Source of the DNA: Rhododendron vialii
Lineage: Eukaryota; Streptophyta; Magnoliopsida; Ericales; Ericaceae
Reading direction: 5' to 3'
Length of the DNA stretch: 64,000 nt
Assembly (NCBI RefSeq): GCF_030253575.1
Contig: NC_080569.1
Coordinates: forward strand, 5,829,501 to 5,893,500
Part shown: positions 35,601 to 46,625 of the stretch, one piece after another
How positions within the stretch are numbered: the first letter of the stretch is position 1
How the letters are laid out: each line of letters begins with the position of its first letter
Position numbers and translations under genes: made by a program
Notes under the pieces: model-generated
What the model saw: the letters and a program-made list of their open reading frames with translations, nothing else
What the model was told of the DNA's origin: nothing
Databases searched by the model: none

Positions 35601-37272
35601 TGACTGGAATTCTTGTATAGCATGTTGTTGGGTGAGAGTAACTGGTGTAATCCTTGTACCAGATCCGGTAGTGGGGAGGTCAAAGCTGTTCAGACTTCGA
35701 AAAACACCTTGTATAGTAAGAAGGCTGTTATAATTGCCGCCGGTTGTTGGAGTGGGACTTTGATGCATGATCTGATTAGGGACACAGGACTTGACTTGGA
35801 TGTCCCTGTAAAGCCTCGGAAGGTTAAGACTCTAGAACTGGATATTCTTATGCAAGTAATAGTGTTTTAATTCATTTTGATATGTATTTTGTTTCTTATG
35901 ATAACTAATTTTCTCAATGGTCTGAAAAATGAGAAACAATGGGGAAGCTGATATACTGGTTAGGTAGTGACAACATTGAACTTGCCTGAAATAGTTCATG
36001 AAAGTTCGATTGGGAATAGCAATTGTGCCAATTTTTGACAGAGTTACACTCTCTACCAATAAGAAACCTGGTGGGGAAACCTTAAAACGAGTATAACGTT
36101 AACCTTTCTTCAAAATTTCCTCAATAATCACATTATGTTTGTTTGTAAAATTGGTCTTGTGGCTCCTCTGCTTGACAGGGTCACCTACTTGTGGTAGAGA
36201 ATCTCAATTCTTTCATACTGAATCATGGTCTGATGGAAGCGGGTTACGTTAATCATGAAGCAGGAACTCTTCATTCTTCTGTTTCTGCTTCAGGGCCAGT
36301 TGATGCAGAATCATTGTCTGTGTCAATGACCGCCACCATGGATTCTCGGGGATACCTTGTTCTTGGTAAGTGTTTTATGTCTTGCCTTTGCACATGTTCA
36401 CTTGGTCTCTACTGTCATTGACCACAAGTTGTATGATGTTCCATCCTATGTCTTCTTTTCAGGGAGCAGCCGCCAGTTTGTTGGGTTCAGTACAGAAATG
36501 AATGAGTCAGTTATCGACCGCATATGGGAGCGGGCAGGGGAGTTCTTTCCCACTTTAAGAGAACTTTCTCTCAGAGACTTTCGCCAAAGTAGAAAAGTGA
36601 GAATAGGATTAAGACCTTACAGTAAGTAGACTATCGATCTCATTTTTCAAATGCTTGATACGTTTAGTATTCTGGTGATACTAGTTAGGGTTTGAGACCT
36701 GTGAACTGTTGTAATACTGTTCCACAGTGCCAGATGGGAAACCGGTGATTGGGGCGGTTCCTGGTTTATCAAACTTGTTCGTCGCTGCTGGCCATGAAGG
36801 GGAAGGACTTTCATTGGTAATTTACCATGTTTTCTTCTACTGTTTTGCTTGCTCAATGTCAGAAGTTGTCAATTCATTTCATATTGCTATTTGGTCCAGT
36901 GTGATGTGCAGTTTTTGTTTTTTCCTCTTTTGAACTTCAGATTCTGATAGTTTCTCTATGTGTATACTTTTGCGAGGATTACCTAGCATATTTGTGAGTT
37001 GTTAAGGAGTCCATTTTATTTTTAAAAGAAGATTGAAGTAGATATGAGTGACGCAATTCTTCTAGTTTCACATCTATCAAGCTGAAAGCTTTAATTGGCG
37101 CAAGTTCCTTTAATTTTTTTCCCGAAAGTAGTGAAATGACAACTATCACCTTTGTTCTATTTTCCAGGCTCTCGGTACTGCTGAAATGGTTGCCAATTTG
37201 GTGTTGGGCTGTCCTGGTACAGTTGATCATGCACCTTTTGCCCTGGAAAATCGATGCTGCATGTTGAGATAA
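32648..37272 (+). CDS. plastid-type FAD-dependent oxidoreductase (DAO family)
   Basis: Nine exons: 32648-33002, 34118-34267, 35166-35380, 35469-35539, 35663-35822, 36179-36365, 36463-36621, 36728-36816, 37168-37272; 1491 nt, 496 residues. The DAO/GlyOx-like Rossmann flavin site is DVVVVGAGIIGLTIARQF with G83-x-G85-x-x-G88, followed by an acidic end VAVVD. The C-terminal FAD signature is MPDGKPVIGAVPGLSNLFVAAGHEGEG. Residues 1-70 are Ser/Ala/Pro-rich with few acids, as in chloroplast transit peptides. The closest plant relative I know is the At5g48440-type protein, for which no substrate is firmly known to me. By family it should oxidise an amine or amino acid with release of H2O2. The protein ends ENRCCMLR. 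Length is normal and no defect was seen. Confidence 0.9.
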
Positions 37273-37383
37273 CTCCGCTGGAGGTTGGAAGATCCAGTGG
37301 TATACATGCATTATAGGTTGATTTGGAGGGTAACCAGCACAATTCACTCCAAAATCCGTCACAAATTCACGATATTGTGAGCT

Positions 37384-37385
<2 letters not shown>

Positions 37386-37447
<62 letters not shown>
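37386..37447 (+). repeat. (TC)n microsatellite, about 31 units
   Basis: A pure TC tract about 115 bases after the oxidoreductase stop codon, probably in its 3' UTR. It is likely highly polymorphic. Confidence 0.9.
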
Positions 37448-37452
<5 letters not shown>

Positions 37453-38101
37453 ATTGTGGGCTTAGAGTATGTTCTTTGTTGAGGTTGTTACAAGGTTGTT
37501 ACTTGTAACTTCATGTCCCTACCCATTGCAACTCTTCCGGTTTCCTCTGCTTTTTTGTTACACATCTGTACAGATTATTGTAAACAAATAATCTTCTTTA
37601 CGTGTTTACTGGTTCAAATCTATGTTCAAATGTCTATGTTCTTGATTGCTTTATCTATGGTTGCAAGCGTTCAAGTTTTCTGTGATCTGCCTTGGCTGGG
37701 TGTGTAATTTGTCATTGCAATTCCAAGCACCATAGATAACACTAACAGTACCTTTATTGGGTGGATATTATGAATAAGAATGAGAATGAATTTAATTTTA
37801 ATGCAGAACCACTTACAAATTCTGTTTATTCATCTGAACATGCTCAAATAAGATAGCAATTTCGGGAACTACTGAAACTGATAAACTGCTAATAAGCACT
37901 TATGAGCCACTGCCAGTATAAATGGTTTTCTCATTTGAGTAGGTGAGTTTGCATTTATCTTTTGAGCTGCATGAGATGAAAGAGAATTCATACAAGGAAA
38001 TGGATTTTTTTTTTCAAACCTATATAATGCTGCGTCAGTTGACCTTTATTACACATGGAATCAATCAAGAAAAGGAAGTGGACTAACAATATCTTGATAT
38101 G
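37448..38101. other. intergenic space between converging genes
   Basis: The 3' ends of the oxidoreductase (+) and lipoxygenase (-) face each other here. No further gene was seen. Confidence 0.4.
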
Positions 38102-41100
38102 TTAAATGGATATGCTATTAGGTATCCCCTTTCCGGTGATTCCCCCTTTGAACCCAACATTTGACGTATCAGGGTACAAAAGCTTGTATGCTATCTTGGC
38201 AGGGCCGCATCTGTTCTTAAGATTGGGATTTCTATTCCTCTCCAAGATTCTTTTCTCCACCTCTTGGAGGTTCTTCTGGAACTGCTGAAATATCTGTTGT
38301 ATCTGTTCATTGTCTGTCCATTCCTCCGATAGCCGTTGTCCTAGGTACACTTCGTCTGATGTATGCCGTGATAGGACCTCTACCACTGCGACACTTAGGG
38401 TCAGTTCAAAAATTTCAGGCAACATGCTAAGATAATATTTGTCAGGATCCCTAAGAAACTCAGCAAACTCTAGTGTCCCTTCCTTTGGAATGAACTTCCG
38501 ACACAGTGTCGGTCGATTTGGAGGGCAACCAGTGTATCCATATTGCCCAAAGTTCACAGAAGCATGAAGAGCTGATGCAGTCCATATGAGAGTTGTGAGA
38601 GCCTCTATTAGGTCATTAAGAGTTTTCATTGGGTACCACCACGTTTCGTTGTGTTTATCGCCATGACCCAAATTTCGAATTTCCGACCACCATGATTGGA
38701 TTTCGTCATCGGACCTTAAAGAGTTATCATCTGTGTAGAAGATTGAGCAGAAGTTTGTTACCCATGCCTTAATGGCAACCCATATGTCCAGTCCATCTGC
38801 ACCATAGGGGTAGTCTTCAAAGATGAGCTGAACCCCGCCAGGGTTATTTGGGTCAGGCAGGGCCATGCATCTGGAATATATGTTCATAAGTATGATAAGT
38901 GTGTATATATATATCTTAAATGTATGCAAAAATTTGGAAAAGAGAAATTTTGTGAAATATTTTTGGGATTAGAAGGGTTTAGAAACAACTGTGTAATAAG
39001 TTGTATACGTTACAGATGCTTCAAATTTCTTATCATAAATGCTACGTTACAAGAACTCTTTACATACTCACGAGCTGCAATATAAATATACCAGGCTTTT
39101 CTGGTTGGTCAAACTAGCCGTTGGGCTACAACTACGTCAAAAAAACTTTTTCTCTAGCATTATTGGGGGTAGATAAATCATATACACGCAACATTTTGTA
39201 TAAGAACATTTCAAATCAAGGCCTGGAAGAGAATGAAAAAGTGGTTACTAATCTGGATATGACTGCCGGCCATGCGGGGAAAACAACGACCCCTCATGGG
39301 TGTAGGACTACTGAGCACGCGGGGGGAAAGGGAAAAGATAGTGGTTATGAAAATAATAGATAGGGACAATATTTTCCTGAATAGGTAGAACCGTAGAAAA
39401 GAAAATACATATTGCCTGTGTCAAAATAAAAGGACCAAGTTTACATGACGGATCATAAAGGGAAAAAACTGATTACTGATTGCCCGTGGAATAAATGGGG
39501 CGTATCTGGGTCCCTGGGAAAGACCGGTGGCGTGAATACATTGAAGGAGAGTAGTTTCAGTACCTTTTGACGAGATCTGCGGGAAGGCCTTGTTCATCAA
39601 ATCTCCAGTCTTTATAGAATGCAGAAGTCAGCTCCATTGAGATTTCACCAGTAGACAACGTCTTCTCAAGGATTCCACCACCATTTACGATGACGCTCCT
39701 GGCTATCGCATTTATGTGCATAGTGTCTTTAAAATGAGGATCCAGCAGCCGGTGGATGGGGTGCATTGTGCTCAACTGCCTTCTGGTTGCAATGATAAAT
39801 GGCTCGACTACTGCATGAGCTTTCAACCTGTGTATTATGCATTATACAATTATCATGAGATGTTTTATATTTGGCATCAGTTACAGTTACACGAGATAAA
39901 ATCAGAAGTTTTGAAATTTTTTGGTGAAGATCATTAGGGTTTTTCCAAGTTACAGTTTCTGATAAAATGACAAAAATTACATAAATTTGCTTCATTTAAT
40001 TGAATGAAGAAAAGTCAGGTAAAGCCAAGTAGACTTTGATAATGGCTTAATTAACATACCAGTGGCTGATTAGCTGGTGGTGACAGGCGTCATTGGATGC
40101 GACATGAGCTTTAGCTAACTGCCAAACTGCTGCCTCACTGCCATGAGTTGATGGGAGAAACACTCTATGTTTCTCCTTACTAGCAGAGGGGGTAGGCAAG
40201 CTCAGTTCTATTGCCAGTGGCTTTAACGTGGAATCTTTCCTCAAGAACAGTAGCGTTCGAGATGCATAAGCACACACACCTTTTGTGTTTATTCTACTGA
40301 GAAATGGCATGAGGTAGTCATGGTGATCCAGGATGAAAATTCTCCATTGGTTAATAGCCTGCAATGTGATATGTGAAAATAAATACTGCTGCTAAACCAC
40401 CTGTTTGGAAGGAGATTCATAGTGAATTAATGCATGCATGACAACACACAATATGAATATCTTTTGCCAAGGAGAAAAGGATATATGCCTTTTGGATGTG
40501 TGCACTCTTCAACTATATCTGATGCTTAAATTTGTTATATTCTGCTAATTGATAACCTGAAACAGTGTTCCAGGTTGAACAACATTTCATTCTGGATGCT
40601 TGTCTAAGCACATTATACTGATTACCTTAATTACATGTTCATGGTTGCCCATTGGTACCTTTTCTGCAAATTTCTTCATTGGTACCTTTATATAACCTTT
40701 TCGGGTCAACTAAGCTACAGTTTGTGCCTTTGGCCTTGTAGCCCCTTGAATATATAAGGCTTAAAATCCATGCCCTCATCGCTGATGCTGTGATCATTTT
40801 TTCTTGAACATAACTATCTTAGGGAAACTCTGTTTGCTTATGCCATGTTCTTCTCTCTAGAAATATTTTTTGTGTGGACACTTATGCATGCTCCTGCTGG
40901 AGCCTCTACCTAAACATTTTCAACGGCTGATCGTGCATATTGTGCCCCGTGCATTCACCTATTGTGGGGTTTGATCAGTTAGATAGCTTGATATAATTGG
41001 TGGGCAGTGGGCACATTTCCTAACAGCTTAAGCTTTTGGAACTACTAGTAACTTAACATGGTATCAGAGCTCTAGTTGGAAGAGGTCTTGGGTATGTCTC

Positions 41101-43124
41101 TCTATTTTGCATTTGTTCCCCGTTTGCATTATGTTTCTCTTTCGCTCTATCACTGAAAAATTTGCATCTCCACATGCAAGAGGAGGTTGCACGTGAGGGA
41201 GGGTGATAGATAGCTTGATATACGTTGTTGGAACTACTGGTAACTTAACATGATTTGGTAGTAAACTCATTATCGATGTCTATCACATCCTCCAAGGGGG
41301 GGGCGGGGGGGGGTTGTTTACCATTTCAAGAGTCAGCCCGTCGAGGTTGGACTCAATGTGTGATTGCTTGATAGAACTCCATACTCCATCTTTGCTCCTT
41401 GGGGGGAAACTCTGTAGTTCATCTCAAAATTCGAATATTAAACTTCTGCTTACATTTCACTAATGGTAAGAAAGATATGCATAATATATTAGTTTCACTG
41501 CACATAATCAACGAGGCTATTGGAGAAGGCTTTAGGGCTTCTCACAACTGCTGCATATTTTAACATACCCCCAGGCACTGGATTACTGCTGGATTAATCC
41601 CTGCAAGCATCTGACGCCCAAATTCCTCATCATCCTTCCATGCCAATTCATTTTCTGAAAATTTTACAAAATCCAGGGAAGTAAGTGGACAACTTATAAC
41701 TCTGCAAATGCTATGCCTTCTAAGTTCTAACCCTACTCTTGGTTACTTTACTTGTAAGTTGTAAGACACATCACCTGCTATAACTTGAGGTAAAGGAAAT
41801 TTCGTTCGGTTCTTTTTGCTTGCACGTGTAATCTTTTTGAAAATCTCAGGTGGTAGCATGCTCTTCAACTTTTCTGCGACCCATCCTTCAAGGACTTGAC
41901 TTCTGCTGCTAGTGAACAAGTCACAGATCTCATCGAAGGATTCAAAACTCCCAGTACTTGCATTTGTGAACAACAATTTTGCCTCAGGTAAAATGAAATG
42001 TAAACCAGCTTGAATCGAATTCGATATCAGTTCTGATAGTTTCTGGGGGCTGACTCGCTCATCTGGGGGAACATACATATCTAGCGTGATTGTTCCTGCC
42101 CAGAAGATTTAGGAAATAACTCTGAATCAACAACATTAATTTAACATATCTTTAAAGATTGGAATTCTGATAAGGGATGAAGAATATGGGATGGAGGGAG
42201 TATGACCTTGGAAAATTTGAATACCATGGTTGCCATTGAGGCCAGTTTTTCCCCTCCTGGGATACGGATACATTAAAGAACCGCCCAAGATGGGTCTCGC
42301 ATGTCGTGGTTCTTTATTACCAAGGTCGTTATAGAAATCGTAGTCGTAAATGCGTTCCCATTCCTTCCTCTCCCTAGTTCCATCGCCTCTCAAGCTAACA
42401 AGTTCTTCCTTCCTCAGTTGCACCAAAGCATTTGGTGTTTGGCTTGGGAGATAGCTCTGGACACAGCAACATGCTTTGTGACTTTTTGACAACATTTTGG
42501 AGAGGAAAAATCAGTTTGTCATGTGACTTACGGTGTTTGAAAAGAAGAGCCGGTTGGTCTTTGTTCTGTGAACGGGGTAAACCCACGAGTTGCAGTCAAA
42601 ATGGATGATGATGTAATCAGAAACCTTGAGAGTGGCAGATTGAAGGAAAAACTTGTGTTTGTGCTTGTTTGTTATGGCAAACGCTCCTGGAATTCCAAAA
42701 TCTGCTGTGACAAGAAATTTTATGTCAAAAGTTGTGATCTTCACCCCGGAATGCTTGGTAGTCTTCCCGTGTCTGAGTTCTGCCATCTCACTCATCTTCC
42801 CTTTTCCGGTTTCTGTTACACAAAAATGCGGAAAGAGAGCAAAAGGGATTGCATTAGTATCACCATACGATGGAATCCTTCTTTAATTTATGAATTATTT
42901 GTATTTTACTAACTTGGGTCGACTTGAGAGCGACTGTATAGCTGAACTGAAGCTGCTGATCTAGGAGCTGATTCGCCATGGCTATGTTGAATGATGATTT
43001 TCCCTTTTATGATGCAGTTTTCGTTGGTTTCGCGACTAAGAGCCTTATTACAAGTGTGAGCTTTGGTGCTTATGGCATTCAGACAACTCTGCAGGGCAGA
43101 ACAAGGCCTTTGGTGTTCTTCCAT
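38102..43124 (-). CDS. LOX5: 9S-lipoxygenase (LOX5-like), complete nine-exon gene
   Basis: Exons in coding order: 43124-42914, 42812-42532, 42456-42225, 42095-41775, 41654-41569, 41411-41322, 40358-40060, 39827-39564, 38870-38102; 2553 nt, 850 residues, nine exons as usual for plant lipoxygenases. It dioxygenates linoleic and linolenic acid. An N-terminal PLAT domain ([17 protein letters not shown] to [10 protein letters not shown]) precedes the catalytic domain. The iron ligands are all present: two His in [12 protein letters not shown], His and Asn in [11 protein letters not shown], and the terminal Ile of GIPNSISI. Ala in INAIARS is the S-stereochemistry residue. No clear plastid presequence was seen, supporting a cytosolic 9-LOX. 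Exon 6 is short (30 codons): the SKLDPxxYGNQ-type segment is reduced to SKDGVW. Intron 6 holds a TRIM. The frame of exon 1 was set by phase with exon 2. Confidence 0.92.
40972..41250 (+). mobile_element. TRIM fossil in intron 6 of the lipoxygenase gene
   Basis: Terminal repeats about 40972-41058 and 41204-41250 share tagatagcttgatata at the left and ggaactact.gtaacttaaca at the right. The second copy is shorter. Immediately after the first repeat comes TGGTATCAGAGC (41059-41070), the initiator tRNA-Met primer site. A purine tract (gtgagggaggg) precedes the second. The interior of about 145 bp has no genes. It is a non-autonomous, clearly old miniature LTR element, inserted antisense to the lipoxygenase. 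Confidence 0.82.
41296..41314 (+). repeat. G-rich tract beside the exon 6 donor of the lipoxygenase
   Basis: A nearly pure run of G with one C, lying seven to twenty-five bases inside intron 6 as read for the lipoxygenase (C-rich in the transcript). It could be a slippage product or affect splicing. The exact length is uncertain. Confidence 0.7.
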
Positions 43125-43591
43125 TACCGTCGTTCTTTTTCCTTTTGCTGGTTTTGCTTAGTCTCTGCAATTAATGAGTCTCCAAACGACATTGTATTTG
43201 TGAGGTTGGGATCTGATGATTGCTTGCATTTGAGAAAAAGAATGTGCACACGAGGCGAGAAATTATTGGTCTTGTGGTTTTTCTTCTTTGGTGGTGGATC
43301 TGATCCTTTGCTTTGATGGAGGGTTTTCACTTTCCATCTTTGGATTGAAATTGCCTGTTTGTGAAGAGTGGATTCAAACTCAAGTTTTCTGAAAAGTCTT
43401 CTTGGATGTATTCTTGAAGGGGTTGAGCTAAGGCTCCAACTGAACATATTAGCCTGAGGAATTTGCTTGCAAACTACACAATTCTAAACTTCCAGATTCA
43501 TGAATGCTTTGCCAATTCTTCAAGAATTCGATACACTGAAAAAGGATTACACTTCCCTAAAGTCCAGAACTTAAACGAGATACGGAGCCAT
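43125..43591. other. upstream region of the lipoxygenase gene
   Basis: No gene recognised. The minus-strand open frame at 43124-43447 has no lipoxygenase-like content beyond the chosen start. This stretch probably holds the promoter and leader. Confidence 0.4.
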
Positions 43592-44657
43592 TTCAGGCTT
43601 ACCTTAATGATCCAAAAAATTTCATCTTATAGCGTGCATAGAGATTATCCATGTAAGAATTCTTGTTGATTGGACGTTGACTTGCACATTGAACATTGGT
43701 TTGAAAAAATCGAACAAAGTGATGGCAAATTTTGCAAATTAAATGATTTGATTACGCCGCCACTATACGATCAATCTTATAATTTTGGATGGACAACACT
43801 TCGAGAATCTCTTAGAGATGGAAGGTAGACTTTAGGGTGAGACTGAAGTAAGCCACTAAACTGACCTTTATGCTAAAGTGAAGAACTTTGGAGAACATTT
43901 TTTTCGATGAATAAATAGCAAAAGAGTGTTGCTATAGGTACATACACTCATGTACATACATTGCGTACATATGCACATTAAATCCGTATCAAGTCCAACA
44001 AAAAAGATCCAAACCGCTCATTTTGTTCAGAATAATTTGTTTATGATCTTTGTAGAAAATTAACTTAATCCGATATCGATAAAGGCGTTTATGAAACATC
44101 CACTTTTGCTATAGAATTCAGACATGAATTCTAAAGCAAAGTTGGATGTATCGTAAACACCTTTACCGATATCGGGTTTAGTTGATTTTTTACGAGGACC
44201 ATAAATAAACTATTTTGAACAAAATGAACAATTCGGATCATTTTTATAAGACCCGAGACATATTTAATGTGCGTATGTACATGTGTATGTACATAAATGT
44301 ATGTACCCATAGCCTTTCCGGGAAGATATTGGCAAGGGGTGGATCCCATACAAGTTGGGAAACTACTTGGTTACAAGTGTTGGGACAAGGAGGTTTTATG
44401 TCCTTTTGTTTCGGGCTTATCTTAATGATCCAAAAATCTTTTATTTTATAACGTTCATAGAGATTAGAGATTATCCGTGTAAGAATTCTTATTTGATTGG
44501 ACGTTGACTTGAACATTGAACGTTTATTTGAAAAAATCAAACAAAGTGGTGTGAATTTTGCAAATTAGTCGCCAATATACGATCAATCTTAATATAATTT
44601 TGGATGGACAACAACTTGAAGAGATGGAGAACATTTTTTCCGATGAATAAATAGCAA
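43592..44657 (+). repeat. direct duplication (about 43592-43919 and 44410-44657) around a MITE
   Basis: Both units share, in order, cttaatgatccaaaaa, catagagatta, gtaagaattctt, gattggacgttgactt, atacgatcaatctta, attttggatggacaacaac and cgatgaataaatagcaaa. The first unit has about 80 extra bases near 43830. The space between them is occupied mainly by the inverted-repeat element at 43931-44313. No coding content was seen. Confidence 0.8.
43931..44313. mobile_element. inverted-repeat MITE (gctatrggtacatac ends)
   Basis: Left tip gctataggtacatacactca; right tip read inward gctatgggtacatacattta. Inner blocks also pair: gcacattaaat near both ends, ccgctcattttgttcagaat against attttgaacaaaatgaac, and ccgatatcgataaaggcgtt against aacacctttaccgatatcgg. 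It is about 383 bp, entirely a foldback and non-coding. Confidence 0.8.
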
Positions 44658-45537
44658 ATACAGCAAGTCTTGCTTGTGTTGCTCTAATTATAGCCTTTTT
44701 CTTTTTAAAAAAAATGTAGAAGTGTATGTATGTTGCTTCGTCACATCCGCTGAGGAGTATTGTTCTGTCATACCATACCATAATTTATAAGAGATCCCAC
44801 CATACTTATGTTGGAATCGAAACTAAGGTCCCATCACTTGTTGGTGGTTCTAGAAATTAATTTGTTTTTTTTTTTTTTTTTAGCTAAGCAGTGTTATGAA
44901 TATGTTTATCCCTCAATAAGGGGCTGCAGGGAATCGAAGTTGGGCATTGTCCAACCTAATCCGAGTTTCCATTGGGGCCCACCATTCTCTTCTTGTATAC
45001 CTTGTAGTAGGAGGAAGAAGTGGACTCCAGAGGTACTAGTACTACTAATTCAATTGAGTTGTGGTTATATAATCTGTTCATTTTGAATTTTAAAACTCTT
45101 GTGCACGGTACCCAATAAATTTCTCTATCTCTCTCTCTCCACTCATTACCTCCAAAAATCTCTCTCAAAATCCAACCAAACATATAAAGAAAACTACTCC
45201 ATATCAAGTTATCAACTGTTATCACAAGACCCTATTTGTACCAAAATAAAAATAAAAATTCACAAGACCCTATGGGCCCATGGGTCATATCTTCTACTAA
45301 GAAAACTAGGCAAAGCCCACACAAGGTTTTCTTCGAAGCCCATGTCTTAAAAGGCGAGTCACTTAGGCCCATAACCCCTGAACCCATAATACTCTATTCC
45401 GGATATACTCGAACCATTTGACCGCACCGGATCCATTTCACCGGAGGGAAGAACAAGACCCAACGAATTCGACCAGTACCCGTCTTCTTCATCTTCTCCA
45501 ATTTTTCCCCTCAAATCCCCCAGAAAGGTCTGCAACA
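44658..45537. other. intergenic region upstream of the ferredoxin-like gene
   Basis: No gene was seen. A dispersed block at about 45095-45180 (caataaatttctctatctct, ccactcattacc, ccaaccaaaca) recurs near 60578-60660. The last 100 bases are the GC-richer probable leader of the next gene. Confidence 0.45.
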
Positions 45538-46035
45538 ATGGCGATAATGTCCAGTCTACACAAACTCACTTCCCACCTCAACCGAACCCCCTCCCTCTCT
45601 CTCTACTCCAAATCACTCATCACCAGATCCTCCGCCTCCTCAACGTCGCCCTCACCGCATACCTCGTCCAAAAAGGTCGCCGATCGCATCGTGAAGCTCT
45701 TCGCGATCGACCCCGACGGCCAGAAGCGCGAGATCGTGGGGCTGTCGGGGCAGACCCTCTTGAAAGCCCTGGCGAACAGCGGCCTGATCGATCCGGCGTC
45801 GCACCGGCTGGAGGACATCGACGCGTGCTCGGCGGAGTGCGAGGTAAACATCGCCCAGGAGTGGCTCGAGCGGCTCCCGCCGGCGTCGTACGACGAGCAG
45901 TACGTGCTGAGGAGGAACTCGAGGGCTAGGGTTTTGAACAAGCACTCGAGGCTCGGGTGCCAGGTGGTCCTCACGCAGGAGCTGCAGGGGATGGTCGTTG
46001 CCGTGCCAGAGCCCAGGCCGTGGGACATCCCGTAA
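45538..46035 (+). CDS. C1-FDX: mitochondrial complex I ferredoxin-like protein (C1-FDX)
   Basis: Single exon, 165 residues, start ATG at 45538 following gcaaca. An in-frame upstream ATG at 45418 would add 40 residues without a targeting character. Residues 1-45 are rich in Ser, Thr, Leu and Arg with no acids, a mitochondrial presequence. The rest is an adrenodoxin-like fold (VKLFAIDPDGQKREIVGLSG, RLGCQVVLTQELQGMVVAVP). The usual four-Cys 2Fe-2S pattern (C-x5-C-x2-C..C) is absent: only Cys97, Cys101 and Cys141 are present, with C-x3-C spacing. This matches At3g07480-type C1-FDX, which from memory bridges the two arms of plant complex I and does not carry a normal cluster. Coding GC is strikingly higher than that of its neighbours. 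Confidence 0.85.
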   Translation: MAIMSSLHKLTSHLNRTPSLSLYSKSLITRSSASSTSPSPHTSSKKVADRIVKLFAIDPDGQKREIVGLSGQTLLKALANSGLIDPASHRLEDIDACSAECEVNIAQEWLERLPPASYDEQYVLRRNSRARVLNKHSRLGCQVVLTQELQGMVVAVPEPRPWDIP

Positions 46036-46464
46036 TGATGAGTCGTGACTCGGTGAGTGATGAGTTAACCGTGAGGATTTTTGAAAGTGTATTATTATGG
46101 GTTCAAATAATGTGCACGCTTGCGTACTCAATGCTGCTTTTGTTATGGTTATTTGGATAGGGCAATTTGGGAAAGATTGTCGTGAATTTCGTATTTTGGA
46201 ATTGTTGGAAGTTATAAATGTTGTGTGGATTATATGTACTTGTTTTTCGTTTTTGTTTCCCTGAACTTTGTTGCTGCGTATACCTTTTGGCGACTGTTGT
46301 TAGCAATGTCATAAATCTAGAGTTGTAAGTCAACAGAGTCATGACGAACTATCGGTTCTTTGCAATAAGAAAATACCGGCAATTTTGACCTATTTAAGAA
46401 TTAGATCCCTAAGCAGGTTGTGATGCAGATATCTGATTGACATGCTGAATAGGGACTGTTAGCC
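46036..46464. other. 3' flank of the ferredoxin-like gene
   Basis: T-rich probable 3' UTR and unique DNA. No further gene seen. Confidence 0.4.
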
Positions 46465-46625
46465 TGTTACTGATTGAATAATAAGATTCATGTAGTTAGA
46501 TTAAAGGTCACGGGTTCCATTCTTGCAAAAAACAGCCTCTTTGCTTGCAGGGGTTAGGTTGTGTGGCTACGTACATTAATGCTTCCCAAAATCTCCGATA
46601 TGCGGATTAATCGTAGCTGAGAATT
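46465..46625 (+). mobile_element. Au-like SINE remnant
   Basis: It contains ggtcacgggttccattcttg (B-box-like), aaaacagcctctttgc, gcaggggttaggttgtgtgg and acattaatgcttccc, the order found in the Au SINE family of plants. A second, better-kept copy lies near 63.4 kb. Both are diverged from each other and lack a clear tail, so they are old insertions. Confidence 0.65.

Noticed and set aside
39664-39700. Gly in VNGGG taken as the stereochemistry-switch residue of R-lipoxygenases
   Set aside because: Counting from the iron-ligand His shows that the relevant residue is the Ala in INAIARS, which is kept, so an S-type product is expected.
40359-41568. Apparent loss of a lipoxygenase exon between IQCLG and AINQW
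   Set aside because: On closer reading the exon is present at 41322-41411 ([11 protein letters not shown] to DGLTLEM), in frame and with proper splice sites. The gene is therefore complete.
42914-42979. Lipoxygenase start at the ATG at 42979 ([10 protein letters not shown])
   Set aside because: Its phase does not fit exon 2. The frame from 43124 gives a proper PLAT domain ([17 protein letters not shown]) across the junction.
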